Source: Microbacterium paludicola
GTDB taxonomy: Bacteria > Actinomycetota > Actinomycetes > Actinomycetales > Microbacteriaceae
Assembly: GCF_015235415.1 (NCBI RefSeq)
Contig: NZ_JADGLL010000006.1
Coordinates: forward strand, 44,959 to 108,958
Direction: 5' to 3'
Length of the DNA stretch: 64,000 nucleotides
Part shown: positions 10,721-22,703 of the stretch, piece after piece
Layout: every line of letters starts with the position of its first letter
Position numbering within the stretch: the first letter of the stretch is position 1
The notes under the pieces: generated by a model
The model's database searches: none
What the model was told of the DNA's origin: nothing
Seen by the model: only the letters and a program-made list of their open reading frames with translations
Made by a program: the position numbers and the translations under genes

Positions 10721-11620
10721 CTACTCCCGCCCGAGGTCGCGGTGACGCACCCGCACGGCGACGCCAGGGACATCCTTGAGCCGCTCCACCAGCGCGATCG
10801 CCATCGCGACCGAGCGGTGCTTGCCGCCGGTGCATCCGATCGCAACGGTCGAGTGACGCTTGTTCTCGCGCTGGTAGCCGGCGAGCACCGGGCGCAGGGC
10901 TGTCGCGTACGCGTCGAGGAACTCGGATGCGCCCTCCTGGGCCATCACGTACTCGCTGACGTCGCTGTCCTCGCCGGTGAGGCCCCGGAGGTCGTCGTTC
11001 CAGAACGGGTTCGGCAGGAAGCGCATGTCGGCGACGAGGTCGGCGTCGGGCGGCAGCCCGTACTTGAAGCCGAAGCTCTGCACCGTCAGCGCGTGGGCGG
11101 GCGCCTCGGCGTCGGCGAACAGGTCGCTCACCCGGTTGGCGAGCTGGTGGATGTTGAAGCGCGACGTGTCGATGATCACGTCGGCGCTCTCCCGCAGCGG
11201 CGCGAGCACCGCGCGTTCGCGATGGATGCCGTCCACGAGCGTGCCGTTCCCCTGCAGCGGGTGCGGGCGGCGCACTGCCTCGAATCGGCGCACGAGCACG
11301 TCGTCGGAGGCGTCGAGGAACACCACGCGCAGGTTGCTGCTGTCGCGGATCGCCTGTGCCTCCGCGGGGAGCTCCGCGAACAGGTCGCGGCCGCGGACGT
11401 CGACGACCGCGGCAACCCGCGGAAGCTGCCCGCCGAGGCGGCCCGCGAGGTCCAGCAGCGGACGCAGCATCTGCGGCGGCAGGTTGTCGACCACGTACCA
11501 GTCGAGGTCTTCCAGGGCGTTCGCCACCGTCGATCGCCCGGCGCCGGACATGCCGGTGACGATGAGCACCTCCCCGGTGACAGTGGTGTCCTCGGGGCGG
11601 CGTGCTTCGTCGGCGATCAT
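10721..11620 (-). CDS. rapZ: RNase adapter / nucleotide-binding protein RapZ
   Basis: RapZ (YvcJ) is a P-loop protein that binds nucleotides and, in enteric bacteria, guides RNase E to a small RNA controlling GlmS; its actinobacterial role is not settled. The 299-residue protein has a Walker A at about residues 23-31 (GMSGAGRST), WYVVDNLPP, and the C-terminal domain signature [11 protein letters not shown]. It starts ten bases after the uvrC stop and belongs to the conserved uvrC-rapZ-whiA block. Confidence 0.95.
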   Translation of the reverse strand: MIADEARRPEDTTVTGEVLIVTGMSGAGRSTVANALEDLDWYVVDNLPPQMLRPLLDLAGRLGGQLPRVAAVVDVRGRDLFAELPAEAQAIRDSSNLRVVFLDASDDVLVRRFEAVRRPHPLQGNGTLVDGIHRERAVLAPLRESADVIIDTSRFNIHQLANRVSDLFADAEAPAHALTVQSFGFKYGLPPDADLVADMRFLPNPFWNDDLRGLTGEDSDVSEYVMAQEGASEFLDAYATALRPVLAGYQRENKRHSTVAIGCTGGKHRSVAMAIALVERLKDVPGVAVRVRHRDLGRE

Positions 11621-11630
11621 CGCTTCCAGC

Positions 11631-13538
11631 CTATGGGGTGGGGGCTTCCTCGCGGAGGTCTCCCTGCAGATGACGGAAGACCGTCTCGGCGAGCTTCGGG
11701 CCGATCCCGGGCAGCTCCTCGATCTGCGCGACGGTCGCGCCGCGCAGCGCCGACACCGACCCGAAGTGCCGCAGCAGCGCCCGGATGCGCGCGTCGCCGA
11801 GCCCGGGGACCTCGCTCAGCACGCTGCGGATGTCGCGCTTGCGCCGACGACGCTGGTGCGAGATCGCGAAGCGGTGCGCCTCGTCGCGCAGGCGCTGCAC
11901 GAGATACAGCGCCTCGCTCGTGCGCGGCAGGATCACCGGGAAGTCGTCGCCGGGCAGCCAGATCTCCTCCAGCCGCTTGGCGATGCCGCACAGCGCGATC
12001 TCCTCGTGCCCGGACTCGCGCAGCGCGCGGGCGGCGGCCTCGACCTGCGGCTTGCCGCCGTCGACGATCAGGAGCTGCGGCGGGTAGGCGAACCGGGGGC
12101 GCTTCTTCACGACGGCGCCCTCCTCGCTCGGGGCGGCCTCCGGCTCGTCCGGGCGGTCGAGGTGCGCGAGCCGGCGCGTGAGCACCTGGTGGATCGAGTC
12201 GGTGTCGTCGGTGGTCTCGGCGATCGAGAACGACCGGTACTGATCCTTCCGCGGCAGCCCGTCCTCGAACACGACCATCGAGCCGACGACGTTCGTCCCC
12301 TGCAGGTGCGAGATGTCGAAGCACTCGATCCGCAGCGGCGCCTCGTCCATGCCGAGCGCCTCCTGCAGATCGCCGAGGGCCTGCGTGCGGGCCGAGTAGT
12401 CGCTCGTGCGCCGCGTCTTGTGCCGCAGCAGCGCCTGCTGGGCGTTCAGCGTCGCGTTGCGCAGCAGCTCGGCGCGCTGGCCGCGCTGGGCGACGGCGAT
12501 CTCGACGGCCTTGCCGCGCTTGCCGCGCAGCCACTGCTCGAGCTCGTCGGCATCGGGCGGCAGCACCGGCACGAGCACCCGTCGCGGGATGTCGGCGGGC
12601 GCGGCGTCGCCGTAGACGCGCTGCAGGATCTGGTCGACGAGGTCGCCGCCCGAGATGTCGAGCTCCTTGTCGATGGTCGTCGAGCTGACGCCGCGGACGC
12701 GTCCGCCGCGGATCACGAAGTGCTGCACGGCGGCCGACAGCTCGTCCTCGGCGATGCCGAACAGGTCGGCGTCTGTGTCGGCCGGCAGCACGAGCGCGCT
12801 CTTGTTGAGCACTGCCTCGATCGAGGCGAGCTTGTCGCGCAGCACCGCGGCGTGCTCGTAGTCCATCGCGGCGGCCGCCGCCTTCATGCGCGCGGTGAGG
12901 TCGCGCGTGAAGCGCTCGTCGCCGCCCTGCATAAACGCGATGAAGTCGTCGACGATCGCGCGGTGCTCGGCGATCGTGACGCGGTGGGAGCATGGCCCGC
13001 CGCACTTCCCGATCTGACCGGGGAAGCAGGGCCGCCCCGTCTGCATCGCGCGCTTGTACGACGAGTCGCTGCAGGTGCGGATCGGGAACACCTTGATCAT
13101 CAGATCGATGGTGTCGTGCACCGCCCACACCTTCGGGAACGGGCCGAAGTACTTCGCCCCGGGGATGCGCCGGTTGCGGGTCACCATGACGCGCGGCGCC
13201 TCGTCGGCGAGCGTGATCGCCATGAAGGGGTACGACTTGTCGTCGCGATAGCGGACGTTGTACGGCGGATCGAACTCCTTGATCCACTGGTACTCGAGCT
13301 GCAGCGAGTCGACATCCGTCGGCACGACCGTCCACTCGACGGACGCCGCCGTCGTGACCATCCGGCGGGTGCGCTCGTGGAGCGTGTGGAGGGGCGCGAA
13401 GTAGTTCGAGAGCCGCTGGCGCAGGTTCTTCGCCTTGCCCACGTAGAGCACCCGGCCGTGCGCGTCGCGGAACCGGTAGACGCCCGGGTTGGTCGGGATC
13501 TCCCCCGGCTTCGGCTTGTAGGCGAGCTGCTCGCGCAT
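11631..13538 (-). CDS. uvrC: Excinuclease ABC subunit C
   Basis: UvrC makes the two incisions in nucleotide excision repair. ATG at 13538 shares one base with the uvrA stop (TGATG) and gives 635 residues. The domains in order are GIY-YIG nuclease (GVYRF and [11 protein letters not shown], about residues 16-95), a cysteine-containing linker, a UVR UvrB-binding motif near 200-235, an RNase H-like nuclease with [11 protein letters not shown] and VDGGKPQ, and helix-hairpin-helix repeats at the C terminus ([23 protein letters not shown]). The start is chosen by the overlap and by family length. Confidence 0.97.
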   Translation of the reverse strand: MREQLAYKPKPGEIPTNPGVYRFRDAHGRVLYVGKAKNLRQRLSNYFAPLHTLHERTRRMVTTAASVEWTVVPTDVDSLQLEYQWIKEFDPPYNVRYRDDKSYPFMAITLADEAPRVMVTRNRRIPGAKYFGPFPKVWAVHDTIDLMIKVFPIRTCSDSSYKRAMQTGRPCFPGQIGKCGGPCSHRVTIAEHRAIVDDFIAFMQGGDERFTRDLTARMKAAAAAMDYEHAAVLRDKLASIEAVLNKSALVLPADTDADLFGIAEDELSAAVQHFVIRGGRVRGVSSTTIDKELDISGGDLVDQILQRVYGDAAPADIPRRVLVPVLPPDADELEQWLRGKRGKAVEIAVAQRGQRAELLRNATLNAQQALLRHKTRRTSDYSARTQALGDLQEALGMDEAPLRIECFDISHLQGTNVVGSMVVFEDGLPRKDQYRSFSIAETTDDTDSIHQVLTRRLAHLDRPDEPEAAPSEEGAVVKKRPRFAYPPQLLIVDGGKPQVEAAARALRESGHEEIALCGIAKRLEEIWLPGDDFPVILPRTSEALYLVQRLRDEAHRFAISHQRRRRKRDIRSVLSEVPGLGDARIRALLRHFGSVSALRGATVAQIEELPGIGPKLAETVFRHLQGDLREEAPTP

Positions 13539-16426
13539 CAGCCCGCCTTGCGGGCCCGCTCCCGCATGCCGAGCGCCTCGGCGAGGAACTCGCCGGTGTG
13601 GCTTCCCTCGACGGTGGCGACCTGCTCGGGCGTGCCGGTGGCGATGATCTGACCACCGCCCGAGCCGCCTTCCGGCCCGAGGTCGATGATCCAGTCGGCG
13701 GACTTGATCACGTCGAGGTTGTGCTCGATCACGATCACGGTGTTGCCCTTCTCGACGAGGCTGTCGAGCACCTCGAGCAGGCGGCGCACGTCCTCGAAGT
13801 GAAGACCCGTGGTCGGCTCGTCGAGCACGTACACGCTGCGGCCGTTGCTGCGGCGCTGGAGCTCGGTCGCGAGCTTCACGCGCTGCGCCTCGCCGCCCGA
13901 GAGCGTCGTGGCGGACTGGCCGAGGCGCACGTAGCCGAGCCCCACGTCGACGAGGGTCTTCATGTAGCGGTGGATGGCCTGGACGGGCTCGAAGAACTCG
14001 GCCGCCTCGGCGATCGACATCTCGAGCACCTCGGCGATGTTCTTCCCCTTGTAGTGGACCTGCAGGGTGTCGCGGTTGTACCGCTTGCCGTGGCAGACCT
14101 CGCAGTCGACGTACACGTCGGGGAGGAAGTTCATCTCGATCTTCAGCGTGCCGTCGCCCGAGCACGCCTCGCAGCGGCCGCCCTTGACGTTGAAGCTGAA
14201 GCGCCCGGCCTGGTAGCCGCGGACCTTCGCCTCGGGCGTCTCGGCGAACAGGTTGCGGATGCGGTCGAACACTCCCGTGTAGGTCGCGGGGTTCGACCGC
14301 GGCGTGCGCCCGATGGGCGCCTGGTCGACGTGCACGACCTTGTCGAGGTGCTCGAGACCCGTCACCCGCGTGTGCTTGCCGGCGACGCGGCGCGCGCCGT
14401 TGAGGCGCGTCGCGAGCACCTCGTACAGGATGTCGTTCACGAGCGTCGACTTGCCCGATCCGCTGACGCCGGTGACGGCCGTCAGCACGCCGAGCGGGAA
14501 GTCGGCCGTGACGTCGCGCAGGTTGTTCTCGCGCGCGCCGACGACCGAGAGCATGCGCTTGCGGTCGATGCGGCGGCGCTTCTTGGGCGTCGGGATCTCT
14601 CGGCGTCCCGCGAGATAGTCGCCCGTGATCGAGCTCTTGTCGGCGAGCAGCTGCTCGTATGGACCCGAGTGGACGACCTGTCCGCCGCCCTCGCCCGCGC
14701 CGGGACCGATGTCGACGACCCAGTCGGCCGCCTCGATCGTCTCCTCGTCGTGCTCGACGACGACGAGGGTGTTGCCGAGGTCGCGCAGCGTCACGAGGGT
14801 CTCGATCAGGCGGCGGTTGTCGCGCTGGTGCAGGCCGATCGACGGCTCGTCGAGCACGTACAGCACGCCGGTCAGGCCCGTGCCGATCTGCGTCGCCAGG
14901 CGGATGCGCTGCGCCTCGCCACCCGAGAGCGAGCCCGCCGCACGGCTGAGGGTGAGGTAGTTGAGGCCGACCCGGATGAGGAAGTCGAGCCGGACGCGGA
15001 TCTCGCGCAGCACCTGGGCGGCGATGTGGGCCTCGCGGTCGGTGAGCGTGAGCAGCTCCATGAAGCCCCGGGCGTCCTCGAGGCTGAGGTGCGAGACCTC
15101 GGCGATCGAGCGGTCGTGCACCTTGACGGCGAGGACCTCGGGCTTGAGCCGGTCGCCATCGCAGACGGGGCACGGCACCTCGCGCAGGTACTCGGACCAG
15201 CGCTGGCGCTGCGTGTCGCTCTCGGCCTGCGACCACTGGCGCTCGATGTACGGCACAACGCCCTCGAACCCGCTCGCGTAGCGGACCTCACGGCCCCAGC
15301 GGTTCTTGTAGCGGACGTTGACGTTGTAGCCCTCGCCGTAGAGCACGGCGTCCTTGACCGCCTGCGGCAGTGCGCGCCACGGCGTATCGAGGGAGAACTT
15401 CAGGTCGTGCGCGAGACCGACGAGCAGCCGCTCATAGTACTGGAACAGGCCCTTTCCCTGGGTCGTCCAGGGCACGATGACGCCCTCGCGGATCGACAGG
15501 TCCTCGTCGCCGAGCATGAGCTCGACGTCGACCGACATCCGCGTGCCCAGACCCGAGCACGCGGGGCACGCGCCGAAGGGCGCGTTGAACGAGAACGTGC
15601 GGGGCTCGATCTCGGTCAGCTGCAGGGCGTGACCGTTCGGGCACGACAGCTTCTCGGAGAAGGACTGCCAGGCGTCATCCCCCTCCTCGTCGACGAAGTT
15701 GACCTGCAGCACGCCGCCCGCGAGGCCCAGGGCGGTCTCGACGGAGTCCGTGATGCGCCCGAGCATGTTCTCGCGCGAGACGAGACGGTCGATCACGACA
15801 GAGATGTCGTGCTTGTAGCTCTTCTTGAGCGTCGGCGGCTCGGCGAGCTGGATCAGGTCGCCGTCGACGATCGCCCGAGAGTAGCCCTTTGCACCCAGCT
15901 CCTTGAAGAGGTCGACGAACTCGCCCTTCTTCTGGCTGACGATGGGCGCGACCACCTGAAAGCGCGTGCCCTCCGGGAGGGCGTTGAGCTGGTCGGCGAT
16001 CTGCTGCACGGTCTGGCGCTGGATCTTCTCGCCGCACTGCGGGCAGTGCGGGACGCCGATGCGCGCCCACAGCAGGCGCATGTAGTCGTAGATCTCGGTG
16101 ATCGTGCCGACCGTCGACCGCGGGTTGCGGTTCGTAGACTTCTGATCGATCGAGACCGCGGGACTCAGACCCTCGATGAAGTCGACATCCGGGCGGTCGA
16201 CCTGACCGAGGAACTGGCGGGCATAGGCGCTGAGCGACTCGACGTAGCGGCGCTGGCCTTCAGCGAAGATCGTGTCGAAGGCAAGGCTCGACTTGCCCGA
16301 CCCCGAGAGGCCTGTGAAGACCACCATCGAGTCACGCGGGATCTCGAGGTCGACGTTCTTCAGGTTGTGCACGCGGGCACCGCGCACACTGATCTTTCCG
16401 GGGCTGGAGACAGGGACGATCGGCAC
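13538..16426 (-). CDS. uvrA: Excinuclease ABC subunit A
   Basis: UvrA is the damage-sensing ATPase of nucleotide excision repair. The 962-residue protein has two ABC modules: the first Walker [10 protein letters not shown] at about residues 39-47 and the second [10 protein letters not shown] in the C-terminal half, each with an LSGGEAQR signature. Zinc-binding cysteine pairs appear as CPQCGEK, CPACSG, CEACSG and CEVCHG. It is followed by uvrC with a one-base overlap. The order uvrB, regulator pair, uvrA, uvrC keeps all three excinuclease subunits within 8 kb. Confidence 0.98.
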   Translation of the reverse strand: MPIVPVSSPGKISVRGARVHNLKNVDLEIPRDSMVVFTGLSGSGKSSLAFDTIFAEGQRRYVESLSAYARQFLGQVDRPDVDFIEGLSPAVSIDQKSTNRNPRSTVGTITEIYDYMRLLWARIGVPHCPQCGEKIQRQTVQQIADQLNALPEGTRFQVVAPIVSQKKGEFVDLFKELGAKGYSRAIVDGDLIQLAEPPTLKKSYKHDISVVIDRLVSRENMLGRITDSVETALGLAGGVLQVNFVDEEGDDAWQSFSEKLSCPNGHALQLTEIEPRTFSFNAPFGACPACSGLGTRMSVDVELMLGDEDLSIREGVIVPWTTQGKGLFQYYERLLVGLAHDLKFSLDTPWRALPQAVKDAVLYGEGYNVNVRYKNRWGREVRYASGFEGVVPYIERQWSQAESDTQRQRWSEYLREVPCPVCDGDRLKPEVLAVKVHDRSIAEVSHLSLEDARGFMELLTLTDREAHIAAQVLREIRVRLDFLIRVGLNYLTLSRAAGSLSGGEAQRIRLATQIGTGLTGVLYVLDEPSIGLHQRDNRRLIETLVTLRDLGNTLVVVEHDEETIEAADWVVDIGPGAGEGGGQVVHSGPYEQLLADKSSITGDYLAGRREIPTPKKRRRIDRKRMLSVVGARENNLRDVTADFPLGVLTAVTGVSGSGKSTLVNDILYEVLATRLNGARRVAGKHTRVTGLEHLDKVVHVDQAPIGRTPRSNPATYTGVFDRIRNLFAETPEAKVRGYQAGRFSFNVKGGRCEACSGDGTLKIEMNFLPDVYVDCEVCHGKRYNRDTLQVHYKGKNIAEVLEMSIAEAAEFFEPVQAIHRYMKTLVDVGLGYVRLGQSATTLSGGEAQRVKLATELQRRSNGRSVYVLDEPTTGLHFEDVRRLLEVLDSLVEKGNTVIVIEHNLDVIKSADWIIDLGPEGGSGGGQIIATGTPEQVATVEGSHTGEFLAEALGMRERARKAG

Positions 16427-16505
16427 CCGTCAAGTCTAGGTGCCCCCACCGACATGCGGACCTTTGTTCGAAGTTCCCCGCCCGATCCCCAGGCGAACCC
16501 CAGGC

Positions 16506-16970
16506 TCAGGCGAACTTGTCGAGCCGGCCCGAGAACGGCTTCAGCGCACCGCGCAGCGAGGCAACCTCCGACGGCGTCATCCCCACGCGCTCCATGACCT
16601 GCATCGGCACGGACAGCGCCTGGTCACGCAGCGCGCGGCCCGCGTCGGTGAGATCGATGTCGAGCCGACGCTCATCGTCCGAGCGCCGGCTGCGGCGCAC
16701 GAGCCCCTGAGCCTCGAGTCGCTTCACGAGCGGCGACGCGGTCGCCGGATCGAACGCGAGCTCCTCGGCGATCTCGCCGAGACTGCGGGGCGAGCTCTCC
16801 CAGAGCGCGAGCATCACGAGGTACTGCGGATGCGTCAAGCCGAGCGGCTCGAGGATCGGCCGGTAGATCGACACGACGTTGCGCGCCGCCGTCACGATCG
16901 CGAAGCAGAGCTGGTTCTCCAGCGCAAGCAGATCTTCCTGAAGCTCGGACACCCGTACAGTCTCACACAC
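16506..16970 (-). CDS. MarR-family regulator, OhrR-like peroxide sensor
   Basis: The 154-residue winged-helix protein has a strong OhrR-type N terminus: LENQLCFAI, then LGLTHPQYLVMLALWE. In OhrR the cysteine in NQLCF senses organic peroxides; here it is C22 (or C16 if translation starts at the GTG at 16952, which is also possible). The wing region RRSDDERRLDIDLT is typical of MarR. It is divergent from a 71-residue gene, and the 46 bases between them hold two palindromic operators that should allow control of both. No ohr gene is visible nearby, so the target is unclear. Confidence 0.88.
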   Translation of the reverse strand: MCETVRVSELQEDLLALENQLCFAIVTAARNVVSIYRPILEPLGLTHPQYLVMLALWESSPRSLGEIAEELAFDPATASPLVKRLEAQGLVRRSRRSDDERRLDIDLTDAGRALRDQALSVPMQVMERVGMTPSEVASLRGALKPFSGRLDKFA

Positions 16971-16977
16971 CAGGTCT

Positions 16978-17011
16978 TTAGTGAACTAAGCGTTAGCCTT
17001 TAGTACACTAA
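16978..17011. promoter_or_regulatory. Twin MarR-type operators between divergent genes
   Basis: Two copies of TTAGT-NN-ACTAA stand at 16978-16989 and 17000-17011, each a perfect palindrome apart from the central two bases. Their centres are 22 bases apart, two helical turns. The right copy contains TACACT, a -10-like box seven bases before the ATG at 17017; the left copy covers the equivalent TTCACT for the regulator. Binding should block both promoters. Confidence 0.75.
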
Positions 17012-17016
17012 GCATC

Positions 17017-17232
17017 ATGAGTGACAAGGCCCCGCTGCGCGACCGCGTCCGGGAGGCCGGCGGCCTCTACCAGTGGTTCAACGCGACCCTCATCCGCCTC
17101 GCCGGCCCGCCGCACGTCAGCCCGAACCTGCCGCGGAACCGCGACGGGGACACGTGCGCCCACTGCGGGCGCCGCAAGGACGAGCACACGCGCTCGGACG
17201 ACGGCGCGCTTCACTGCCCGACGGCCCTCTAG
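17017..17232 (+). CDS. Small conserved-looking protein with Cys-X2-Cys, unknown function
   Basis: A 71-residue protein, MSDKAPLRDRVREAGGLY at the start and a C-terminal half with CAHCGRRKDEHTRSDDG followed by a third cysteine and proline. Three cysteines plus a histidine could hold a zinc ion. The N terminus contains a helix that ends in WFNATLIRLAGPPHVSPN. I do not recognise the family. It is read divergently from the OhrR-like regulator, its -10 region lies inside an operator, and the ATG appears to be at the transcription start (leaderless). Coding is supported by the clean start, the high-GC third positions and the tight convergent fit with uvrB. Confidence 0.7.
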   Translation: MSDKAPLRDRVREAGGLYQWFNATLIRLAGPPHVSPNLPRNRDGDTCAHCGRRKDEHTRSDDGALHCPTAL

Positions 17233-17244
17233 GCCAGCGCCGGG

Positions 17245-19326
17245 CTACGCGTGGCCCGCCTTCTCCATCTGGCGCAGCTCGCGCTTGAGGTCCTGCACCT
17301 CGTCGCGCAGGCGCGCGGCCAGCTCGAACTTGAGCTCCTCGGCCGCCGCGAGCATCTGCTTGCTGAGATCGGCGATGGTGTCCTCGAGCTGCTGGGCGCC
17401 CTCGGCCGCGAGGCCCTCGCGCTTGCGCACCGGCGTCGGGGTCTTGCTCTTGCCGCTCTTCGCCCGCGCCGCATCGCGCTTCGACAGCATCGCGTCGGTG
17501 TCGGCGCCCTCGCGCGCAAGCTGATCCGTGATGTCCGCGATGCGCTTGCGCAGCGGCGTCGGGTCGATGCCGTTCTCGAGGTTGTACGCGATCTGGATCT
17601 CGCGACGCCGCTCGGTCTCGTCGATCGCGTTCCTCATCGAGTCGGTGATCCGGTCGGCGTACATGTGCACCTGGCCGGACACGTTGCGCGCCGCGCGTCC
17701 GATGGTCTGGATGAGGGACGTCCCCGAGCGCAGGAAGCCCTCCTTGTCGGCGTCGAGGATCGCGACGAGCGACACCTCCGGCAGGTCGAGGCCCTCGCGC
17801 AGCAGGTTGATGCCCACGAGCACGTCGTAGACGCCCTGACGCAGCTCGGTGAGCAGCTCGACGCGACGCAGGGTGTCGACATCCGAGTGGAGGTAGCGCA
17901 CGCGCACGCCGTGCTCGCCGAGGAAGTCGGTGAGCTCTTCGGCCATCTTCTTGGTGAGGGTCGTCACCAGCACGCGCTCGTCGCGCTCGACGCGGACGCG
18001 GATCTCCTCGAGGAGGTCGTCGATCTGCCCCTTCGAGGGCTTCACCACGATCTCGGGGTCGATGAGGCCGGTCGGGCGGATGATCTGCTCGACCACGCCG
18101 TCGGCGATGCCCATCTCGTACTTGCCGGGGGTGGCCGAGAGGTACACGGTCTGACCGATGCGGTTCTTGAACTCGTCCCACCGGAGGGGGCGGTTGTCCA
18201 TGGCGCTGGGAAGCCGGAAGCCGTGCTCGACGAGCGTGCGCTTGCGCGAGGCGTCTCCCTCGTACATCGCGCCGATCTGCGGCACCGTCACGTGCGACTC
18301 GTCGATCACGAGCAGGAAGTCATCGGGGAAGAAGTCGAGCAGCGTGTGCGGCGGCTCGCCCGCCATTCGCCCGTCGAGGTGGCGCGAGTAGTTCTCGATG
18401 CCCGAGCAGAAGCCGAGCTGCTGGAGCATCTCGAGGTCGAACGTCGTGCGCATCCGCAGGCGCTGCGCCTCGAGCAGCTTGCCCTGCGACTCGAGCTCCT
18501 TCAGGCGCTCCTCGAGCTCGTGCTCGATGGTCTTGATCGCGCGCTGGATCGTGTCGGTTCCCGCCGCGTAGTGGGTCGCGGGGAAGATCGCGATGGCGTC
18601 GAGCCGCTCGATCACGTCGCCCGTGAGCGGATGCAGCTTGTACAGCGCCTCGATCTCGTCGCCGAAGAGCTCGATGCGGATCGCATGCTCCTCGTAGACG
18701 GGGATGATCTCGATCGTGTCGCCGCGCACCCGGAAGTTGCCGCGCGAGAAGTCGACGTCGTTGCGGTTGTACTGCATGCCGATGAACTGGCGGATGAGCG
18801 CGTCGCGGTCGTAGCGCTCCCCCACCTGCAGCGCGACGAGCGCGCGGAGGTACTCCTCGGGCGAGCCGAGGCCGTAGATGCACGACACCGTGCTGACCAC
18901 GACGACGTCGCGGCGGCTGAGCAGCGAGTTCGTCGTCGAGTGGCGCAGCCGCTCGACCTCTGCGTTGATCGACGAGTCCTTCTCGATGAAGGTGTCCGTC
19001 TGCGGCACGTACGCCTCTGGCTGGTAGTAGTCGTAGTACGAGACGAAGTACTCGACCGCGTTGTTCGGCATCAGGTCGCGGAACTCGTTGGCGAGCTGGG
19101 CGGCGAGCGTCTTGTTGTGCGCCATCACGAGCGTCGGTCGCTGCACCTGCTCGATCAGCCAGGCGGTCGTGGCCGACTTTCCCGTACCGGTCGCGCCGAG
19201 CAGCACGACGTCGGTCTCGCCCGCGTTGATGCGGGCCGCGAGCTCGGCGATCGCCTTCGGCTGGTCGCCGGACGGCATGTACTCGCTGACCACCTCGAAC
19301 GGGCGCACGCTCCGAGTCGTCTGCAT
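17245..19326 (-). CDS. uvrB: Excinuclease ABC subunit B
   Basis: UvrB is the helicase-like damage verifier that receives DNA from UvrA and recruits UvrC. The 693-residue protein has Walker A GATGTGKS at about residues 44-51, the damage-binding beta-hairpin [19 protein letters not shown], helicase motifs in the second half including QTIGRAARN, and a C-terminal UVR motif. The start has no clear ribosome site; a TAGGCT -10-like box ends seven bases before ATG, suggesting a leaderless message. It converges with the 71-residue gene, leaving 12 bases. Confidence 0.97.
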   Translation of the reverse strand: MQTTRSVRPFEVVSEYMPSGDQPKAIAELAARINAGETDVVLLGATGTGKSATTAWLIEQVQRPTLVMAHNKTLAAQLANEFRDLMPNNAVEYFVSYYDYYQPEAYVPQTDTFIEKDSSINAEVERLRHSTTNSLLSRRDVVVVSTVSCIYGLGSPEEYLRALVALQVGERYDRDALIRQFIGMQYNRNDVDFSRGNFRVRGDTIEIIPVYEEHAIRIELFGDEIEALYKLHPLTGDVIERLDAIAIFPATHYAAGTDTIQRAIKTIEHELEERLKELESQGKLLEAQRLRMRTTFDLEMLQQLGFCSGIENYSRHLDGRMAGEPPHTLLDFFPDDFLLVIDESHVTVPQIGAMYEGDASRKRTLVEHGFRLPSAMDNRPLRWDEFKNRIGQTVYLSATPGKYEMGIADGVVEQIIRPTGLIDPEIVVKPSKGQIDDLLEEIRVRVERDERVLVTTLTKKMAEELTDFLGEHGVRVRYLHSDVDTLRRVELLTELRQGVYDVLVGINLLREGLDLPEVSLVAILDADKEGFLRSGTSLIQTIGRAARNVSGQVHMYADRITDSMRNAIDETERRREIQIAYNLENGIDPTPLRKRIADITDQLAREGADTDAMLSKRDAARAKSGKSKTPTPVRKREGLAAEGAQQLEDTIADLSKQMLAAAEELKFELAARLRDEVQDLKRELRQMEKAGHA

Positions 19327-19384
19327 GTTCCAAGCCTAGGAGGGGCCACCGACACGGGGCCCGGGCTTCGCTGGAGGCGGAACC

Positions 19385-21100
19385 TCAGGCCTCGACGGCG
19401 CCGAGCGGATCGCCGACGGCGACGGCCCCTCCGACGTCGACGCGGTGGCGCAGGATGCCGGCGCGGTGCGCCGCCACCGTCGTCTCCATCTTCATCGCGT
19501 CGATCACCGCGACATCCTGCCCCTCCTCGACGGCGCCGCCGTCCTCGACGAGCCAGCGCACCACTGCACCGGGTACGGGCGCGGCGAGGACCGACGGGTC
19601 CGCGGCGGCGGCCGGCGTCGGCGCGGGTGCGGCGCTCGCGAATCCGGAGAGCAGGTCCGCCGGCAGGCCGACCACGACCCGACGGCCGTCGAGCTCGATC
19701 GGGAAGCGACGCAGCCCCGCATCGGGCACCGGCTCCGGGCGCGGCTGCACCTCGATGCGCGGCATCAGCTCGGCCTCGATCCACTGCGTGTGGACGGCGA
19801 AGCCCGTCGTCGAGAACGCCGGATCGGCGAGCATCTCGCGGGCGAACGGCGCCACGGTCGCGACGCCGTCGACCGCGAGCTCCCGCAGCGCGCGGCGCGC
19901 GCGGACGAGCGCGGCGTCCCGATCCGGGGCCGAGACGATGAGCTTCGCGATGAGCGAGTCGAAGGCGGGCTGCACGGCGTCCCCCGCCTCGATGCCGCCG
20001 TCCCACCGGACGCCCGGCCCGGCCGGGATCCGCAGCCCCGTCACCGCACCGGGGCTCGGCAGGAAGCCTCGCCCGGGATCCTCGGCGTTGATCCGCACCT
20101 CGATCGCGTGACCGACCGGAACGGGCGTGGCCGAGAGCGAGAGCCCCTCCCCCGCGGCGATGCGCAGCTGCTCGCGAACGAGGTCGACGCCCGTGACGGC
20201 CTCGGTCACGGGGTGCTCGACCTGCAGGCGCGTGTTCACCTCGAGGAACGAGATGACGCCGTCCTCGCCCATCAGGAACTCGACGGTGCCGGCACCGCGA
20301 TAGGACACCGCGGCGCAGATGTCGCGGGCGGCCGCGTGGATCCGCGAGCGCTGCTCGTCGGTCAAGCCGGGGGCGGGGGCCTCCTCGACGAGCTTCTGGT
20401 TGCGCCGCTGCAGCGAGCAGTCGCGGTCGCCCACAACGACGACCGTGCCGGCCCCGTCGCCCAGCACCTGCGCCTCGATGTGCCGCGGGCGGTCGAGGAA
20501 GCGCTCGACGAAGCACTCGCCGCGCCCGAACGCCGCCACGGCCTCGCGCGACGCCGATGCGAACGCCTCGGCCACGTCCTCCAGGCGCCGGGCGACCTTG
20601 AGCCCGCGGCCGCCACCGCCGAACGCGGCCTTGATCGCGATGGGAAGGCCGTGCTCGCGCGCGAAGGCGACGGCCTCGTCCGCCGAGCCGAGCGGCCCGT
20701 CGGTGCCGGGCACCAGCGGCGCGCCGACCCGCTGCGCGATCCCGCGTGCGGTGATCTTGTCGCCGAGCGCCTCGATGCTCTCGGGGCTGGGACCGATCCA
20801 GATGAGGCCGGCGTCCTCCACCGCGCGCGCGAACGCCGCGCTCTCGGACAGGAACCCGTAGCCGGGGTGCACGGCGTCGGCGCCCGAGGCGGCCGCCGCC
20901 GCGAGCAGCCGGTCGATGGACAGGTAGCTGTCGGCCGCGGTCGCGCCGCCCAGCGCGTGTGCCTCGTCGGCGAGACGCACGTGCATCGCGTCGGCGTCCT
21001 GATCCGCGTACACGGCGACCGAGGTCATCCCGGCCTCCGACAGCGCGCGGATCACGCGGACCGCGATCTCTCCGCGATTGGCGATGAGCACCTTCTGCAC
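19385..21100 (-). CDS. Biotin carboxylase fused to biotin carboxyl carrier domain (5-oxoproline locus)
   Basis: This 571-residue protein joins an ATP-grasp biotin carboxylase (about residues 1-445) to a C-terminal biotinyl domain with the biotin lysine K537 in DAMKMET. Visible motifs are [13 protein letters not shown] at the start, [11 protein letters not shown] (ATP loop) and [14 protein letters not shown]. No carboxyltransferase domain is present and none is encoded next to it. It is the last gene of the pxpA-led operon, one base after the fused PxpB-PxpC gene. KipI/KipA domains form the carboxyltransferase part of urea carboxylase, so a biotin-dependent step in oxoproline metabolism is plausible. 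General annotation tools would call it acetyl-/propionyl-CoA carboxylase alpha. Confidence 0.9.
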   Translation of the reverse strand: MQKVLIANRGEIAVRVIRALSEAGMTSVAVYADQDADAMHVRLADEAHALGGATAADSYLSIDRLLAAAAASGADAVHPGYGFLSESAAFARAVEDAGLIWIGPSPESIEALGDKITARGIAQRVGAPLVPGTDGPLGSADEAVAFAREHGLPIAIKAAFGGGGRGLKVARRLEDVAEAFASASREAVAAFGRGECFVERFLDRPRHIEAQVLGDGAGTVVVVGDRDCSLQRRNQKLVEEAPAPGLTDEQRSRIHAAARDICAAVSYRGAGTVEFLMGEDGVISFLEVNTRLQVEHPVTEAVTGVDLVREQLRIAAGEGLSLSATPVPVGHAIEVRINAEDPGRGFLPSPGAVTGLRIPAGPGVRWDGGIEAGDAVQPAFDSLIAKLIVSAPDRDAALVRARRALRELAVDGVATVAPFAREMLADPAFSTTGFAVHTQWIEAELMPRIEVQPRPEPVPDAGLRRFPIELDGRRVVVGLPADLLSGFASAAPAPTPAAAADPSVLAAPVPGAVVRWLVEDGGAVEEGQDVAVIDAMKMETTVAAHRAGILRHRVDVGGAVAVGDPLGAVEA

Positions 21101-21101
21101 G

Positions 21102-22703
21102 TCAGACTCCTGTCTCGCTGCGGCCCGCGCCGGCGTCGGCGAGGCGGAAGCGGATGCGCGCGCCGGGCGGCAGCTGCCCGGCGAGGTCGAGGTCGGCGTC
21201 GATCACGGCGCCGATGATGGGGTATCCGCCGGTGAGCGGATGGTCGGGGAGGAACAGCACCGGCTGTCCGTCGGGTGGAACCTGGATCGCGCCGGTCACG
21301 GCGCCCTCGCTCGGCAGCTCGCCGGCGACCGCCCGCTCGAGGGGCGCGGCGCCCTCGAGCCGGATGCCGACGCGGTCGGAGCGCGGCGTGACGAGCCATT
21401 CCTGCTCGAGCAGGGTGCGCAGGCCGGCGGCGGTGAACCAGTCGTCGCGCGGGCCGAGCACGATCCGCAGCGTCACGCGATCGCCGGCGACCGGGAGCGG
21501 ATCGCGGGGCGCCGGGAACGGCTCGACCGCGGACGGCGCGGCCGCCGGTCCGCGCAGCGGGATCGCGGCACCCGCGGCGAGGGGCGACCCGCCGTGCGGG
21601 CCCGCCCCGAGGCCCGCGAGCGTGTCGCTCGCGAGGCTGCCGAGGGCGGGTTCGAGGTCGAGTCCGCCGCGCACCGCGATCACGGCGCGCAGTCCGTCCC
21701 GCGCGGGTCCGAGCCGCAGCTCGTCGCCGTCCTCGATCGCGGCGGGCTCGGCGTCGGTCACGGGGAACTCGACGCCGTCGGCCCTCACGATGACCGGATC
21801 CATCCGCGCACCCGCGACGGCGACGACGCCCGCCCCGCGGAACCGCAGGATCGCGCCTCCCCCGGCGAGCTCGAACGCCGCCTCGCCGGGCAGGTTCCCG
21901 ACCGCGCGGTTCGCGCGCCGCAGCGCCCCGCGGTCGGACGCTCCGGATGCCGAGACGCCGAGCGCCGCGTTGCCGGGCCGTCCGAGGTCCTCGATCACGA
22001 GCTGCAGTCCGGGCCGGACGACCTCCACGGCGAACGGGCCCTCGTGCGCGGCGGGAACTGCCTGCACCGCGGCGGCGGCGATCGACTCCCGCTCCGCCCG
22101 CTCGAAGCGCACGATGGTGCCGGGCGCGAGCAGCGCCGGCGGGTCGCGGTGAAGGTCCCACATCACGGCGTCCGTGCGGCCGATCAGCTGCCACCCACCC
22201 GGGCTCTCGCGTGGGTAGACGCCCGAGAACGTCCCGGCGAGCGCGACGGAGCCCGCCGGGATCCGCGTGCGCGCGGTGGGCCGGCGCGGCACGTCGAACA
22301 CCGGATCATCGCCGACGAGGTAGCCGAACCCGGGCGCGAAGCCCGTGAACGCGACGCGCCAGGTCGCCGCGCTGTGCCGGGCGATCACCTCGTGCTCCGT
22401 CAGCCCCAGCAGCCGCGCGACCTCGGCGAGATCCTCGCCGCCGTAGTGAACGGGGATGGTCACCGATCCGGACCCGGCCGCGGCGTCCGCGACCGGCGCC
22501 AGGTCGGCGATCCCGCGCCGCAGCGCATCCGGGCGCACGACGCCCGGATCGAACCTCACGAGGACCGTGCGCGCGGCCGGGATGAGCTCCTCGACGCCCG
22601 GGAGCGCGGCGGCGGCGAGGGCGGCATGCAGCCGCATCGCCGCCTCGAGGTCGTGCTCCTCGACGAGCAGCGCCCGATCGGAGGCCGCCAGGACGCGCCT
22701 CAC
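21102..22703 (-). CDS. Fused 5-oxoprolinase subunits PxpB-PxpC (KipI-KipA / AHS1-AHS2)
   Basis: ATP-dependent 5-oxoprolinase PxpABC opens 5-oxoproline to glutamate. This 533-residue protein fuses PxpB (about residues 1-205; [11 protein letters not shown] is the AHS1 signature) to PxpC (about 220-533; [20 protein letters not shown] and [10 protein letters not shown] are AHS2 signatures). In Bacillus these are separate kipI and kipA genes. GTG at 22703 overlaps the stop of the upstream DUF1445 gene (GTGA) and gives the expected N terminus [15 protein letters not shown]. The long open extension upstream is a shadow of that gene. It is followed after one base by the biotin carboxylase gene. Confidence 0.9.
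   Translation of the reverse strand: MRRVLAASDRALLVEEHDLEAAMRLHAALAAAALPGVEELIPAARTVLVRFDPGVVRPDALRRGIADLAPVADAAAGSGSVTIPVHYGGEDLAEVARLLGLTEHEVIARHSAATWRVAFTGFAPGFGYLVGDDPVFDVPRRPTARTRIPAGSVALAGTFSGVYPRESPGGWQLIGRTDAVMWDLHRDPPALLAPGTIVRFERAERESIAAAAVQAVPAAHEGPFAVEVVRPGLQLVIEDLGRPGNAALGVSASGASDRGALRRANRAVGNLPGEAAFELAGGGAILRFRGAGVVAVAGARMDPVIVRADGVEFPVTDAEPAAIEDGDELRLGPARDGLRAVIAVRGGLDLEPALGSLASDTLAGLGAGPHGGSPLAAGAAIPLRGPAAAPSAVEPFPAPRDPLPVAGDRVTLRIVLGPRDDWFTAAGLRTLLEQEWLVTPRSDRVGIRLEGAAPLERAVAGELPSEGAVTGAIQVPPDGQPVLFLPDHPLTGGYPIIGAVIDADLDLAGQLPPGARIRFRLADAGAGRSETGV

Noticed and set aside
13598..16597. 999-codon open frame antisense to uvrA
   Set aside because: Mirror of uvrA codons in a high-GC genome, no recognisable domain.
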